This document shows positions 1-9,657 of a stretch of 64,000 nt of DNA, piece after piece. Numbering within the stretch: the first letter of the stretch is position 1; every line of letters starts with the position of its first letter. This DNA comes from Janthinobacterium sp. 64 (GTDB taxonomy: Bacteria > Pseudomonadota > Gammaproteobacteria > Burkholderiales > Burkholderiaceae_D). The DNA lies in contig NZ_PHUG01000001.1 in NCBI RefSeq assembly GCF_002813325.1, forward strand, positions 2,976,001 through 3,040,000, given 5' to 3'. The notes beneath the pieces were generated by a model. It was given only the letters and a program-made list of their open reading frames with translations, made no database searches and was not told where the DNA came from. The position numbers and the translations under genes were made by a program.

Positions 1-2
1 CG

Positions 3-293
3 GTGATCAACTTCTTCATCCATTCCGGCAGCGGCCAGGCGGCGCTCACCATGCCCATCATGGCGCCGCTGGCCGACCTGGTGGGGGTGACGCGCCAGAC
101 GGCCATCCTGGCCTTCCAGTTCGGCGAATTCACCACGCCGATGATCCCCACCTCCGGCATCACCGTCGGCGTACTGGCGCTGGCGCGCGTGCCGTGGATT
201 ACCTGGGCCAAGTGGATGATTCCGCTGCAGCTGATCTACCTGGTGCTGGCGCTGCTGCTATTGATTCCACCGTGCCTGATGCACTGGCAGTAA
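3..293 (+). CDS. YfcC/DcuC-type transporter, C-terminal fragment
   Basis: This is the last 96 codons of a gene that enters from the left edge, so the start is missing. It is an inner-membrane carrier fragment. The stretch near its beginning (FFIHSGSGQAALTMPIMAPL) and the later PTSG motif are typical of the YfcC/DcuC branch of the ion-transporter superfamily, where such helical hairpins form the substrate site. Two further hydrophobic helices follow and the protein ends just after the last one. The substrate cannot be told; relatives carry C4-dicarboxylates or amino acids. A possible terminator lies about 185 bases downstream. Confidence is good for the family and low for the substrate. Confidence 0.72.
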   Translation: MINFFIHSGSGQAALTMPIMAPLADLVGVTRQTAILAFQFGEFTTPMIPTSGITVGVLALARVPWITWAKWMIPLQLIYLVLALLLLIPPCLMHWQ

Positions 294-476
294 ACGGAAC
301 ACGCCATTGGCGATGCCGATGGCAAGCTGAAAAGTGCTGTGGATGGCGGGAAGCTCGCGTTCCGCCTGGGCTGAAAAGGAAACGGGGGCGCCGCCCGTTC
401 CGATTGCCGATGATGCTGTATTGCTGAAGCTGATGGAGCTACTGGTATGGCTTCCTGATACTGCAGACAATGCATG

Positions 477-500
477 GCCGCGCTTACAGCGCGGCTTTTT
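477..500 (+). terminator. hairpin with T-run between the transporter and a convergent small gene
   Basis: An 8-bp perfect stem (gccgcgct / agcgcggc) with a 3-base loop is followed by five T residues on the plus strand. It could end transcription from the transporter at the left edge. The stop codon of the convergent small gene lies at the 3' arm/loop boundary. Confidence 0.5.
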
Positions 501-690
501 CTTCGGCGCTCAAACGCTTGGCGCTGACATACACGGTGTGCATGGTGGCTTGGTCGGTGCTGGCGGCGAGGGCGGCGGAAGCGGCCGGCGCGGCGCGCAA
601 TTTCGGCACGGCGGCGGTGGCCAGGCTGGTGGCGGCGGCAACGGCGATGATGGCAACGAAGATGGCTTCCATGTTTTTAGCGATGTTCAT
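484..690 (-). CDS. small exported protein, unknown function
   Basis: A 68-residue protein starting at an ATG with a good ribosome binding site (AAAGGA) about 7 bases upstream. A longer reading frame extends further 5' but has no such site. The N-terminus (MNIAKNMEAIFVAIIAVAAA) is a short basic start followed by a hydrophobic stretch ending in small residues, so it is probably exported or an Ala-rich membrane peptide. The rest is Ala-rich with a charged tail (SAEEKAAL). I do not recognise a family. It diverges from argH. Confidence 0.55.
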   Translation of the reverse strand: MNIAKNMEAIFVAIIAVAAATSLATAAVPKLRAAPAASAALAASTDQATMHTVYVSAKRLSAEEKAAL

Positions 691-925
691 GATGGTGTCC
701 TTTGGGTGGCTGGTTGTGTGTTGCGATGATTGAACTGTAGGCCGATCACCCCTGAACTGCCATCGGATTGCGACCAAACGCACGATACGCGGGACAGAAT
801 ACAAAAAGCCCGGATGGAACGCACAACAGCGTCCGCAGCGTGGCATTTGACGCTTGCCAGCCCCAATCCCGGCCATTTCAGCGCCCTGCAAGCCCCTAAA
901 AGCCCTACCGCCGGCCAACCTTGTT

Positions 926-931
926 TATAAT
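926..931 (+). promoter_or_regulatory. candidate -10 element for argH
   Basis: A perfect TATAAT hexamer lies about 26 bases upstream of the argH start codon. The region about 17 bases further upstream has no good -35 match, so this is a weak call based on one element. Confidence 0.3.
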
Positions 932-956
932 CGCCGTACACTAAAGGACTTCTTTC

Positions 957-2354
957 ATGACTGATCAATTCTCCAAAAAGGGCGAAGCCTGGTCGGCCCG
1001 GTTTTCCGAACCGGTCTCGGACCTCGTCAAGCGCTACACAGCTTCTGTATTTTTTGACAAGCGCCTGGCGCTGTTCGACATCGAAGGTTCGCTGGCCCAT
1101 GCGGAAATGCTGCATGCGCAAGCCATCATCAGCCCGGCCGACTACGCGGAAATCGTGCGCGGCATGGCGCAAATCTCGCAGGAAATCGCCAGCGGCCAGT
1201 TCGAATGGCTGCTGGACCTGGAAGACGTCCACCTGAATATTGAAAAACGCCTGACCGAACTGGTCGGCGATGCGGGCAAGCGCTTGCATACCGGCCGTTC
1301 GCGCAACGACCAGGTGGCCACCGACATCCGCCTGTACGTGCGTTCCGCCATCGACGACATCACCGCGCTGCTGGCGACGTTGCGCAGCGCGCTGACGGAC
1401 CTGGCCGAGCAGCATGCCGACACCATCATGCCGGGCTTTACCCACATGCAGGTGGCCCAGCCGATCACCTTCGGCCACCACATGCTGGCGTACGTCGAAA
1501 TGTTCGGCCGCGACGCCGAGCGCATGGCCGACTGCCGCAAGCGCGTCAACCGCCTGCCGCTGGGCGCCGCCGCCCTGGCCGGCACCACCTTCCCCATCGA
1601 CCGCCTGCGCGTGGCAAAAACGCTGGGCTTTGACGACGTCTGCCATAACTCGCTCGACGCCGTGTCGGACCGCGACTTCGCCATCGAATTTTGCGCCGCC
1701 TCCGCCGTGCTGATGATGCACGTATCGCGCATGGCCGAGGAACTGGTGATCTGGATGAGCCCACGCATCGGCTTCATCGACATCGCCGACCGCTTCTGCA
1801 CCGGCTCGTCGATCATGCCGCAAAAGAAAAACCCGGACGTGCCCGAGCTCGCCCGTGGCAAGACGGGCCGCGTGTATGGCCACCTGATTGGCCTGTTGAC
1901 CCTGATGAAAGGCCAGCCGCTGGCCTACAACAAGGATAACCAGGAAGACAAGGAACCGCTGTTCGACACCGTCGACACCGTCATCGACACCTTGCGCATC
2001 TTCGCCGACATGGCCGGCGGCATCACGGTGAAGCCGGAAGCGATGCGCGCGGCAGCTCTGCAGGGTTATGCCACGGCGACCGATTTGGCCGACTACCTGG
2101 TCAAGAAAGGCTTGCCATTCCGCGACGCCCATGAAGCGGTGGCCCTGGCCGTGCGCGCCTGCGTCGATGCCGGTTGCGACCTGGCCGACCTGTCTTTGGC
2201 CCAGTTGCGCGCGTTTTCGCCGTTGACCGGTGAAGACGTGTTTGAAGTGCTGACGCTGGAAGGCTCCGTCGCCGCGCGCGATCACGTGGGCGGCACCGCG
2301 CCACGCCAGGTGCGCGCCGCAATTGCCCGCGTGCGCACGCAACTGGAAAAATAA
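957..2354 (+). CDS. argH: argininosuccinate lyase
   Basis: The enzyme splits argininosuccinate into arginine and fumarate, the last step of arginine synthesis, in the cytoplasm. It has 465 residues, the usual family length, and belongs to the fumarase/aspartase superfamily. Visible motifs are HTGRSRNDQ near residue 112, the catalytic His region [13 protein letters not shown] near 163, and the superfamily signature [10 protein letters not shown] near 282 with its catalytic Ser. An AGGA site precedes the ATG. The gene stands alone, followed by a strong terminator. No neighbouring arg genes are present. Confidence 0.97.
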   Translation: MTDQFSKKGEAWSARFSEPVSDLVKRYTASVFFDKRLALFDIEGSLAHAEMLHAQAIISPADYAEIVRGMAQISQEIASGQFEWLLDLEDVHLNIEKRLTELVGDAGKRLHTGRSRNDQVATDIRLYVRSAIDDITALLATLRSALTDLAEQHADTIMPGFTHMQVAQPITFGHHMLAYVEMFGRDAERMADCRKRVNRLPLGAAALAGTTFPIDRLRVAKTLGFDDVCHNSLDAVSDRDFAIEFCAASAVLMMHVSRMAEELVIWMSPRIGFIDIADRFCTGSSIMPQKKNPDVPELARGKTGRVYGHLIGLLTLMKGQPLAYNKDNQEDKEPLFDTVDTVIDTLRIFADMAGGITVKPEAMRAAALQGYATATDLADYLVKKGLPFRDAHEAVALAVRACVDAGCDLADLSLAQLRAFSPLTGEDVFEVLTLEGSVAARDHVGGTAPRQVRAAIARVRTQLEK

Positions 2355-2373
2355 ACCGCGCTTGCGCGCTCAA

Positions 2374-2407
2374 ACGCCCCGCTGCATCGCTGCAGCGGGG
2401 CGTTTTT
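2374..2407 (+). terminator. rho-independent terminator of argH
   Basis: A perfect 13-bp stem (acgccccgctgca / tgcagcggggcgt) with a TCGC loop is followed by a T-run, 19 bases after the argH stop codon. Confidence 0.92.
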
Positions 2408-2521
2408 CATTGCGCGACGATTGTCGACTATCCAGAAAAGGCAGCGCCCGGGCTCAAGCCGGAAGGCGCGAACTGATATCATCCCCGCATTCCATATTCA
2501 GCATCGAACAAAGGAGCAGGC

Positions 2522-3745
2522 ATGAGCATAGGTGGCACTTCCATCGAACAGGCATTGGCATCGCTGTCGGACATGACGGGCGGCATGGTCCCCATCGGCA
2601 AGGACGAACATGCGCAGCGCATCGCCAGGGCGCAGGACTTCATGCGCAAACAGGGCGTCGCCGCGATCTACCTGAACGCGGGCGCCAACCTCACCTATTT
2701 CACGGGCACCAAATGGTATGCCAGCGAACGCATGGTGGGCGCCATCCTGCCGGCCAGCGGCGAGATCGAATACATCGCCCCCGCCTTCGAGGAAAGCACT
2801 TTGACGGGTTTCATGCTCATCGAAGGCCGTGTCAATTGCTGGGAAGAGCATGAAAGCCCGTACCAGCTGTTCGTCGACGTGCTGGCGCGCATGGGGATAG
2901 CCCAGGATACTGCTGCGCCGCCGCGCGTGGGCATCTGCGAAAGCGCCGCCTTCTTCATCTACGATGGCATCCGGCCGGCCGCTCCCGGCTACGCGCTGGA
3001 GAACGCGCGCGCCGTCACGGCGTACTGCCGCAGCCGCAAGTCAGCGGCGGAAATCGCCCTGATGCAGCGCGTGATGGACATGACCCTGGCCGTGCACGTG
3101 GCCACGGCCAGCATGCTGGTCGAAGGCATCACGACGGTGGAAGTGGAAGAATTCATCCAGCGCGCGCACCGCAAGGTGGGTGCGCCACGCTCATATTTCT
3201 GCATCGTGCTGTTCGGCGAAGCGACCGCCTATCCGCATGGCGTGAACTACGTGCAGACCCTGAAGGCGGGCGACACGGTGCTGATCGACACGGGTTGCCA
3301 AGTGATGAACTACATCTCCGACATCACGCGCACCTATGTGTTTGGTACGATCAGCGCGCGCCAGCGGTCCGTGTGGAACAGCGAAAAGGCGGCGCAGGCC
3401 GCGGCTTTCGCCGCCGCCCAGCTGGGCGTGCCCTGCGGCGACGTGGACCGCGCCGCGCGCGTGTCGCTGGAGGCAGACGGCTTTGGCCCCGGCTACAAGC
3501 TGCCGGGACTGCCGCACCGCACCGGCCACGGCATCGGCCTCGATATCCACGAGTGGCCTTACCTGGTGGGCAACGACACGACGCCGCTCGACGTGGGCAT
3601 GTGCTTCTCGAACGAGCCGATGATCTGCATCCCCGGCGAATTCGGCATCCGCCACGAAGACCATTTTTACATGACGGAAAACGGTCCGCGCTGGTTCACG
3701 CAACCGGCGCACAGCATCGACGATCCGTTCGGGCTGCGGGCGTAG
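2522..3745 (+). CDS. M24 family metallopeptidase (Xaa-Pro aminopeptidase/dipeptidase-like)
   Basis: A 407-residue cytoplasmic pita-bread fold protein. The N-terminal part (about 30-160) matches a creatinase/prolidase N-domain. The C-terminal part carries the five metal ligands of M24 enzymes: Asp in VLIDTG (near 254), Asp in SDITRT (near 266), His in HRTGHGIGLDIHE (near 334), Glu in NEP (near 363) and Glu in IRHEDHFY (near 376). It should therefore be an active dinuclear metallopeptidase for Xaa-Pro bonds or a related hydrolase. AAAGGAGC precedes the ATG with good spacing. It is monocistronic and followed by paired palindromic repeats. Confidence 0.9.
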   Translation: MSIGGTSIEQALASLSDMTGGMVPIGKDEHAQRIARAQDFMRKQGVAAIYLNAGANLTYFTGTKWYASERMVGAILPASGEIEYIAPAFEESTLTGFMLIEGRVNCWEEHESPYQLFVDVLARMGIAQDTAAPPRVGICESAAFFIYDGIRPAAPGYALENARAVTAYCRSRKSAAEIALMQRVMDMTLAVHVATASMLVEGITTVEVEEFIQRAHRKVGAPRSYFCIVLFGEATAYPHGVNYVQTLKAGDTVLIDTGCQVMNYISDITRTYVFGTISARQRSVWNSEKAAQAAAFAAAQLGVPCGDVDRAARVSLEADGFGPGYKLPGLPHRTGHGIGLDIHEWPYLVGNDTTPLDVGMCFSNEPMICIPGEFGIRHEDHFYMTENGPRWFTQPAHSIDDPFGLRA

Positions 3746-3760
3746 CGTGACGCCCTTGTG

Positions 3761-3840
3761 TTGGATTACGCTGCGCTAATCCAACCTACGCACACACCAA
3801 TGTCAGGTAGGTCGGATTAGCGCCTTGCGCGTAATCCGAC
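3761..3840. repeat. paired GGATTA-type palindromic repeats
   Basis: Two inverted hairpin repeats lie head to head between convergent genes: 3761-3790 (ttggatta...taatccaa core) and about 3807-3840 (gtcggatta...taatccgac core). A third relative occurs at 9607-9642. The arrangement resembles REP/BIME-like extragenic repeats. Confidence 0.75.
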
Positions 3841-3841
3841 A

Positions 3842-5389
3842 TCACCGCAACGCCAGGTAAGCCGCAGGAGCGCCCTGCGCCAGCTTGAACACGGCCAGCG
3901 CCGTGCCCAGTTGCACGGCCTGTTCCTGCAGCGATTCGGCCGCCGCTGACGCTTCTTCCACCAGCGCGGAATTTTGCTGCGTCATCTGGTCCATGCTGCC
4001 GATGGCCACGCCGATGTCGCCGATGCCGGCGCTCTGCGCCTGGCTGGCGGCGCTGATCTCGGCCATGATGTCGGCCACCTTTTTCACGGAATCGACGATC
4101 TGGCCCATGGTCAGCCCCGCCTCGTCGACCAGCTTCGAGCCGACATTCACCCGGTCCACCGAATCGCCGATCAATTGCTTGATTTCGCGCGCCGCTGCCG
4201 CACTGCGCTGCGCCAGGTTGCGCACTTCGGACGCCACCACGGCAAAGCCGCGTCCCTGTTCACCCGCGCGCGCCGCTTCCACTGCCGCATTCAAGGCCAG
4301 GATATTCGTCTGGAAGGCGATGCCGTCGATGACGCCGATGATGTCGACGATGCGTTTCGATGAATCGTTGATCTCGCCCATGGTGGTAACCACCTGGCTG
4401 ACCACTTGCCCGCCTTTGACTGCCACCGACGATGCCAACACCACGAGTTGATGCGCCTGGCCCGCGTTGGCGGCGTTGTCGCGCACGGTGGAGGTCAGGC
4501 TATCCATGCTGCGCGCCGTCTGATCCAGACTGCCCGCCTGCGATTCCGTGCGTGCGGCCAGGTCTGCATTGCCTTGCGCGATTTCCGCGCTGGCCACCTG
4601 GATGGTTTCGGCCGATGCCTTGATGTCGGACACCATGCCGGCCAGCCGGCCGCGCATCTCCATCAGCGCCGCCAGCAGGCTGGCCTGGTCGCCCGCCTCG
4701 GTGGCGATCTCCATTGAGAGGTCGCCATCGGCCACGGCGCGCGCGATCTGGCGCGCGTATTCGGGTTCGCCACCGAGCTGCTGCCAGATGGCGCGCACGA
4801 CGAAATGCGACACGGCCACCAGGCAGACGATGACGGCCAGCGCCACGGCGATGCTGGTATTGAGCGCATTGCGCACGTTGGCCGCGCTGCGTTCAATACC
4901 CTGCTTGAACTGCAATTGCGCCTGCTCGTTGGTCTTTGCCAGGTCCGTATTGAGCACCGCCAGCGCGCCCTGCATGCGCGCCACGGTCGCTTGCGGGTCG
5001 CCCTCTTCCATTTCCAGCATGATGCGCGCCGCGCTCAGCGCCGGCGCATAGTAGGCATCGAATTCTTTGGCCAGCCGCTGGCCCTGCTCGCGCTGGCCGG
5101 GGATCGCCGCAAAGGCGGCCAGTTTTTCGCGCAGCTTGACCGCCTGGCCGCCAACTTGCCCGATGCGCTCCTTGTCGCCTTCGCTGACCGCGTCGCGCAG
5201 GGCGTCGCCGACGGCAGTCACGTCCAGGGTCAGCGACTTGGCCATGTCGAGCACGGGATAGTCGGCACTTTCGGTAGCGTGGATGGAATTGAGCGCGGCC
5301 GTAGACAAGTAGGCACTGACGGCCAGTCCCAGCCCGAAAATCACGGCCGAGACGACAGGCAGCGCCCATATCTTGCGTTTGATGCTCAT
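3842..5389 (-). CDS. methyl-accepting chemotaxis protein
   Basis: A 515-residue inner-membrane chemoreceptor. The start MSIKRKIW is chosen because AGGAGA lies 7 bases upstream; the frame is open further 5' without a site. Order: TM helix (about 7-30), a periplasmic helical domain of the 4HB type (about 35-185), second TM helix (about 186-206), HAMP linker, then a long cytoplasmic coiled coil whose tip is the conserved CheA/CheW-binding hairpin ([20 protein letters not shown]). It follows a porin and a small binding protein in the same direction, so the periplasmic binding protein may feed it ligand; that link is an inference. No CheR-tether pentapeptide is seen at the C-terminus. Confidence 0.93.
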   Translation of the reverse strand: MSIKRKIWALPVVSAVIFGLGLAVSAYLSTAALNSIHATESADYPVLDMAKSLTLDVTAVGDALRDAVSEGDKERIGQVGGQAVKLREKLAAFAAIPGQREQGQRLAKEFDAYYAPALSAARIMLEMEEGDPQATVARMQGALAVLNTDLAKTNEQAQLQFKQGIERSAANVRNALNTSIAVALAVIVCLVAVSHFVVRAIWQQLGGEPEYARQIARAVADGDLSMEIATEAGDQASLLAALMEMRGRLAGMVSDIKASAETIQVASAEIAQGNADLAARTESQAGSLDQTARSMDSLTSTVRDNAANAGQAHQLVVLASSVAVKGGQVVSQVVTTMGEINDSSKRIVDIIGVIDGIAFQTNILALNAAVEAARAGEQGRGFAVVASEVRNLAQRSAAAAREIKQLIGDSVDRVNVGSKLVDEAGLTMGQIVDSVKKVADIMAEISAASQAQSAGIGDIGVAIGSMDQMTQQNSALVEEASAAAESLQEQAVQLGTALAVFKLAQGAPAAYLALR

Positions 5390-5449
5390 TGCTGTCTCCT
5401 GATTTGATGAATTATCGGGCCGCCGCATGGCGTGCGGCCCGAGCCGGCT

Positions 5450-5857
5450 TTATGGCGCCGTCAGCACCACTTTGACGGTGCCGTCGACGGCACTCTTTTC
5501 GATATAGCCGATGGCTTTCGGATCGGCCGCCACGGCCTTCTTCACGTCGGCGCTATTGGCCACCTCTTTCGGCAAGGTCGCCTTGCCCGTGAAAACCAGC
5601 TTGGACCACAGGGCCTTCGCTTGCGACGGTTCCTTGTCCGTCACCTTCTTGTAGAACTCGGCGCGCACAGGGGCGCTTTCCGGCTGGTCGATCGGCGTCA
5701 TGGCCGTCGATTTGCCGAGGAAAAACTGCGCCACCTGCTCATTCGTCATGGCGCCGGCGGCGCTTTTGGGATTGACCACCACGACCACTTCGGCCATGGC
5801 GGGAACAGCGCTCGACAAGGCCAGCAAGGCAGCCATATGCAAAATAAATGGTTTCAT
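5450..5857 (-). CDS. small PstS-like periplasmic binding protein
   Basis: A 135-residue exported protein with a clear signal peptide (MKPFILHMAALLALSSAVPAMA). The mature part begins with a beta strand of valines and has NPKSAAGAMTNEQVAQFFLG, typical of the short phosphate-transporter-substrate-binding-like proteins (PBP-like domain, about half the size of true PstS). A site TAAGGAGC sits just before the ATG. It lies 10 bases after the porin stop and 60 bases before the chemoreceptor, so the three are probably co-transcribed. The ligand is unknown; phosphate or another anion is a guess from the family. Confidence 0.8.
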   Translation of the reverse strand: MKPFILHMAALLALSSAVPAMAEVVVVVNPKSAAGAMTNEQVAQFFLGKSTAMTPIDQPESAPVRAEFYKKVTDKEPSQAKALWSKLVFTGKATLPKEVANSADVKKAVAADPKAIGYIEKSAVDGTVKVVLTAP

Positions 5858-5867
5858 GCGGCGCTCC

Positions 5868-7133
5868 TTAGAAAACGAAATCGATGGCGGCAGCCACCAC
5901 CGTGACGGGGCCGCTGAAACCGGGCTTGGCTTGCACGAACAGGCCCTGGCCATTTTTCGGCTTGATGCGGTCGATCTGCACCTTCAAGGCGGCCGAACGG
6001 TGGAAGTCCCAGCGCACGCCGATGCTGTCCGTCGATTGCTCCAGCTGGTTGCGCGTGTTGGCCATGGTATTGACGCCGGCCGACAGGGCGCGCAGGGTCG
6101 GCGTGCAGGCGGCTGGATAGCCTGGCGGGCAGGCGGCCGGCACGGTGTTGTTCACGCGATCATCGGCCTTCAGGCTGGCGTGGCTGTAATACGGCAAAAA
6201 GGCGCCGATACGGTAGCCGCCCATCAAGTACCACGAGGTGCTGTCGCTGATATAGCTGTCCGTCTTGCGCTTGGCATACTCCGACTGCACCAGAAGATTG
6301 TTCCAGTCCAGGCCCAGGCCCACGGACGTGAAGGACGCCTTCTTGTCCTTGACTTCCAGCGCATCAGCCAGGGCGCCCAGCTGGGCGATCCGGTAGCCGC
6401 TGCCGGCCGCGCGCAAGCTGCCCATCAAGGTATTCAGGCTGGGCGAATCATTGATCGTCAGCTTGGTCTCGGCACGGCCGAAACGCACCGTGACGGGGCC
6501 ATGTTCCGCCACCATGTTCAGCGCAACGATGGACTTGCCTTCCACGTGCACGGTCGAATCGGGTCCCGTTGCCAGGGTGGCCTTGGTGCGGCCCAGCGCC
6601 AGCTGCGTGGTGATGCTGGTGTCACCCACGCTGAACTGGTAAGTGCCATCGATGCCGTCGATGCTGTTCAGCGGCACCTGCGAATACATTTCACCGGGAG
6701 GGCGCAGCATGGTGTTGGCATAGCCCACGTTACGGTAATCGGAAATCATGAAGACGGGCAGACCCATGCGGCCAACCCGCACACTGAAGCTGTCCGACAC
6801 CTTGGCCTTGGCGAAGGCCCACGCCAGTTCGGCGCCGAAATCATCCTCGCCATCCTTGCGCGCCAGGCCCTGCACGGTGGCCGACAGCCAGGGATTGACG
6901 GTGACATTGGCCTGCAAGCCAAGATTCGAATCGACGCCCGTACGGGCTGTCTTGCCGGCACCGGCGGCCTGGTTCGGGCGCGCGAACTGCGCCTTGTCGG
7001 TATCGGCCACAGTCAGCGCGGCCGTGCCGAAACCGCTGATCTTGACGGTCGGGCCACTGGCGACATCTTCGGCGTAGGCGTGGCTGATGGCCAGGGGCAT
7101 GGCCAGCAGAAAAATCAGGACGTGTTTATTCAT
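5868..7133 (-). CDS. outer-membrane porin-like beta-barrel protein
   Basis: A 421-residue outer-membrane protein: signal peptide (MNKHVLIFLLAMPLAISHAYA), alternating beta-strand pattern throughout, and a C-terminal strand ending in Phe (AAIDFVF), the signal used by the BAM machinery. Residues AMPLAI-SHAYA-ED fit signal peptidase I cleavage. A loop around residues 325-340 contains Cys and Pro residues. It is not one of the classic general porins I can name. It heads a likely porin / binding protein / chemoreceptor operon. The ribosome binding site is weak (no clear GGAG before the ATG). Confidence 0.8.
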   Translation of the reverse strand: MNKHVLIFLLAMPLAISHAYAEDVASGPTVKISGFGTAALTVADTDKAQFARPNQAAGAGKTARTGVDSNLGLQANVTVNPWLSATVQGLARKDGEDDFGAELAWAFAKAKVSDSFSVRVGRMGLPVFMISDYRNVGYANTMLRPPGEMYSQVPLNSIDGIDGTYQFSVGDTSITTQLALGRTKATLATGPDSTVHVEGKSIVALNMVAEHGPVTVRFGRAETKLTINDSPSLNTLMGSLRAAGSGYRIAQLGALADALEVKDKKASFTSVGLGLDWNNLLVQSEYAKRKTDSYISDSTSWYLMGGYRIGAFLPYYSHASLKADDRVNNTVPAACPPGYPAACTPTLRALSAGVNTMANTRNQLEQSTDSIGVRWDFHRSAALKVQIDRIKPKNGQGLFVQAKPGFSGPVTVVAAAIDFVF

Positions 7134-7196
7134 AGTAATTAAATACCCGTAGCGGTGAACGTTAGTCGTGGAGTTGGGCTCTAGATCGGAGGTTCA

Positions 7197-7224
7197 CCGG
7201 CCATAACAGGCCGGGTCCTTTTTT
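7197..7224 (+). terminator. orphan terminator-like hairpin in the porin upstream region
   Basis: A 6-bp stem (ccggcc / ggccgg) with a 6-base loop is followed by GTCC and six T residues on the plus strand. No plus-strand gene lies upstream of it, so it could end a short unannotated RNA running away from the porin gene, or be fortuitous. Confidence 0.35.
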
Positions 7225-7309
7225 GCGCCGCCGTCGCCTTGCATGGCGTGAATAACGGCGTGACCAGTGAGTAGAACCATGCTACAGAGAAAAAGTCTGC
7301 TTTGAAAAG

Positions 7310-7351
7310 TTTTCCTAAGGCAATTAACGATTTTGCCATTTTTTAGGAAAA
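7310..7351. promoter_or_regulatory. nested inverted repeat upstream of the porin gene
   Basis: Two nested inverted repeats share one centre region: outer arms ttttcctaa and ttaggaaaa, inner arms ggcaa and ttgcc around ttaacgatt. The outer arm is separated from the inner one by 0 bases on the left and 5 on the right. It could be an operator for the porin operon about 180 bases upstream of its start codon. Confidence 0.35.
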
Positions 7352-7460
7352 AAGCACGCGTTCTAGAGGGGTTTATCTAAATAGCACGCTGTGCAAAACC
7401 ACACTTACACTATATTTTTCATACACTTATGGATAATTCAAGACAAAAAGAACTCGGATA

Positions 7461-7496
7461 AAAAAAACGCCACCCGCGCAAAGATCGCGGGTGGCG
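7461..7496 (-). terminator. rho-independent terminator of the paa cluster (after paaZ)
   Basis: A perfect 11-bp stem (cgccacccgcg / cgcgggtggcg) is followed, on the minus strand, by seven T residues. It lies about 28 bases after the paaZ stop. Confidence 0.88.
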
Positions 7497-7523
7497 CCGG
7501 CCGATGCCATGCTACGGCAACGC

Positions 7524-9575
7524 TTACTCGCGCTTCGACACCAGTGTCAGAATATCGTAGCTGGCCACCAGTTCCTCGTTCTGGTTGGTCACCTGCACGT
7601 CCCACGCGACCACGCCCTGGCCCACGCCAAACACGTCCTTGCGGTTGCGGTCGACCTTGCGCTTGCAAGTCAGGCGCGCGCGGATGGTGTCGCCAATGGC
7701 GACAGGCGCGACGAAGCGCAGGTTGTCCAGGCCATAGTTGGCCAGCACGGGACCGACGCCAGGCGAGACGAACAGGCCGGCGGCGGCCGACAGCACGAAG
7801 TAGCCGTGGGCGATGCGCTTGCCGAACTGCGATTCCTTGGCCGCGATTTCGTCGAAGTGCATGTAGAAGAAGTCGCCCGAAATGCCACCAAAGGCGACGA
7901 TGTCCGCCTCGCTGACGGTGCGGCGGTGCGTCAGCAGCGAGTCGCCCGTCTTCAAATCCTCGAAGTGCTTGCGGAACGGGTGGATCGGGCTTTCATTGAC
8001 GTCCGCGCCGCGCACGTATTCGCCCGTGATCGCCGCCAGCATGGTCGGCGAGCCTTGCACGGCCGCCCGTTGCAGGTAATGGCGCACGGCGCGCACGCCA
8101 CCCAGTTCCTCGCCGCCGCCCGCGCGGCCAGGGCCGCCGTGCTTCAGTTGCGGCAACGGCGAGCCATGGCCCGTCGAATCGACGGAGGCCACGCGTTCGA
8201 GCACGTGCACGCGGCCATGCGTGGCCGCTACGTGCGGTACCACGCGCGCGGCGATTTTCGGATCGCGCGTCACCAGGGTACTCACCAGGCTGCCCTTGCC
8301 GCGCGCGGCCAGTGCCAGCGCTTCGTCGATATCCTTGTAGCCCATCATGGTGCTGACGGGGCCAAACGCTTCCACGTCATGCACGGCGTCGTTGCCGAAG
8401 GCGTCGCGGCACAGCAGCAAGGTCGGCGAGAAGAAGCTGCCATCCTGAGCCCCATCACCGAGGGGACTGAAACCGTCGGCCGCGCCAAATACCACCTCGT
8501 TACCCTGCGACAGGGTGGCGACACGTTCGGCCACGTCGTTCTGCTGCTCTTTCGACGCCAGCGCGCCCATGCGCACGCCTTCGATGGACGGATCGCCCAC
8601 CACCACCTTGGCCAGGCGCTCGCGCAGGCGCGTGCCGACGGCATCCATCAAGTGCTCGGGCACGATGATGCGGCGGATTGCCGTACACTTCTGGCCCGAC
8701 TTGCCCGTCATTTCGCGCACCACTTCTTTGACGAACAGGTCGAATTCCACGTCGTCTGGCGTGACGTCCGGCGCCAGGATGGCGCAATTGAGCGAATCGG
8801 CTTCACCGTTGAAGGGCACGGACTGGGCGATCAGGTTGGGATTGGTGCGCAGCTTGGCGGCCGTGGCGGCCGAACCCGTGAAGGTCACGAAATCCTGGCC
8901 ATTCAAACGGTCCAGCAAGTCGCCCGTAGAGCCGATCACCAGCTGCAAACTGCCGGCCGGCAGCAAGCCCGATTCATGCATCATGCGCACGACGGCCTGC
9001 GTCAGATAGCTCGTCGCCGTGGCCGGCTTGGCGATGCAAGGCATGGCCGCCAGGAAGCTGGGCGCGAATTTTTCCAGCAAACCCCAGATGGGGAAGTTAA
9101 AGGCATTGATGTGCACGGCCAGGCCGCCGCGCGGCACCAGGATGTGCGTGCCGGCGAAGCCGCCTTTTTTACCCAGCGCGATGGCCGGGCCTTCGTGCAG
9201 CACGTTCGACGACGGCAGCTCGTTGCTGCCCATGCTGGCGTAGGCGAACAGCGTGCCCGTGCCGCCTTCGATGTCGACCCAGCTATCGGCGCGCGTGGCG
9301 CCCGACAGGTGCGAGATCGCATACAGCTCTTCCTTGCGCTCGACCAGGTACAGGGCCAATGCTTTCAGGCGCGCGGCGCGCTGCTGGAAGTCCAGCGCCA
9401 TCAGGCCCGGCACGCCCGTCTTGCGCGCATACGTGACGGCTTCGTCGAAGTCGATCTTTTCCGCATGCGTGTGATAGATGACGCGGTTGTTCAAGGCGCT
9501 GTGCAGGGGCACGGCGGCGCTTTCGCCCAGCCAGCGGCCGGCGATCAGGCTTTGCAGGGTGGATATGTGAGCCAT
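7524..9575 (-). CDS. paaZ: PaaZ: oxepin-CoA hydrolase / 3-oxo-5,6-dehydrosuberyl-CoA semialdehyde dehydrogenase
   Basis: Bifunctional cytoplasmic enzyme of phenylacetate catabolism: the C-terminal hydratase domain opens oxepin-CoA and the N-terminal aldehyde dehydrogenase oxidises the resulting semialdehyde. It has 683 residues. The dehydrogenase domain (about 1-520) shows the nucleotide region [13 protein letters not shown], a catalytic Glu region ([11 protein letters not shown]) near 255 and the nucleophilic Cys in [10 protein letters not shown] near 295. The MaoC-type domain (about 540-683) has [12 protein letters not shown] and HGYF. The start MAHIST is chosen because GGAG, inside the upstream in-frame ATGGAG, sits at the right distance. 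It is the last gene of the cluster and is followed by a terminator. Confidence 0.96.
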   Translation of the reverse strand: MAHISTLQSLIAGRWLGESAAVPLHSALNNRVIYHTHAEKIDFDEAVTYARKTGVPGLMALDFQQRAARLKALALYLVERKEELYAISHLSGATRADSWVDIEGGTGTLFAYASMGSNELPSSNVLHEGPAIALGKKGGFAGTHILVPRGGLAVHINAFNFPIWGLLEKFAPSFLAAMPCIAKPATATSYLTQAVVRMMHESGLLPAGSLQLVIGSTGDLLDRLNGQDFVTFTGSAATAAKLRTNPNLIAQSVPFNGEADSLNCAILAPDVTPDDVEFDLFVKEVVREMTGKSGQKCTAIRRIIVPEHLMDAVGTRLRERLAKVVVGDPSIEGVRMGALASKEQQNDVAERVATLSQGNEVVFGAADGFSPLGDGAQDGSFFSPTLLLCRDAFGNDAVHDVEAFGPVSTMMGYKDIDEALALAARGKGSLVSTLVTRDPKIAARVVPHVAATHGRVHVLERVASVDSTGHGSPLPQLKHGGPGRAGGGEELGGVRAVRHYLQRAAVQGSPTMLAAITGEYVRGADVNESPIHPFRKHFEDLKTGDSLLTHRRTVSEADIVAFGGISGDFFYMHFDEIAAKESQFGKRIAHGYFVLSAAAGLFVSPGVGPVLANYGLDNLRFVAPVAIGDTIRARLTCKRKVDRNRKDVFGVGQGVVAWDVQVTNQNEELVASYDILTLVSKRE

Positions 9576-9606
9576 TTTTTTCTCCATAAATGATGTTGGC
9601 GGTGGC

Positions 9607-9642
9607 GTCGGATTACGCGGGGCTTGGCCCCGCTAATCCGAC
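9607..9642. repeat. GGATTA-type palindromic repeat
   Basis: A hairpin-forming repeat (gtcggatta...taatccgac with a GC-rich centre gcgggg/ccccgc) lies between paaY and paaZ. It belongs to the same family as the pair at 3761-3840. Confidence 0.75.
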
Positions 9643-9657
9643 CTACGCCCATATTGC

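Larger units (their letters stand above)
7134..7460. other. long AT-rich upstream region of the porin gene
   Basis: This non-coding stretch is clearly richer in A and T than its surroundings. It holds an orphan terminator-like hairpin (7197-7224) and a nested inverted repeat (7310-7351), both listed separately. I see no gene in it. It most likely carries the porin promoter and its control sites. Confidence 0.5.

Noticed and set aside
687..2342. A 551-codon open frame on the minus strand
   Set aside because: It is antisense to argH; its His/Gln/Arg-rich product is the usual mirror image of a GC-rich coding frame. argH itself is complete.
7491..9593. A 700-codon open frame on the plus strand
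   Set aside because: It is antisense to paaZ, with a His/Arg/Gln-rich product of mirrored codons and no domain.
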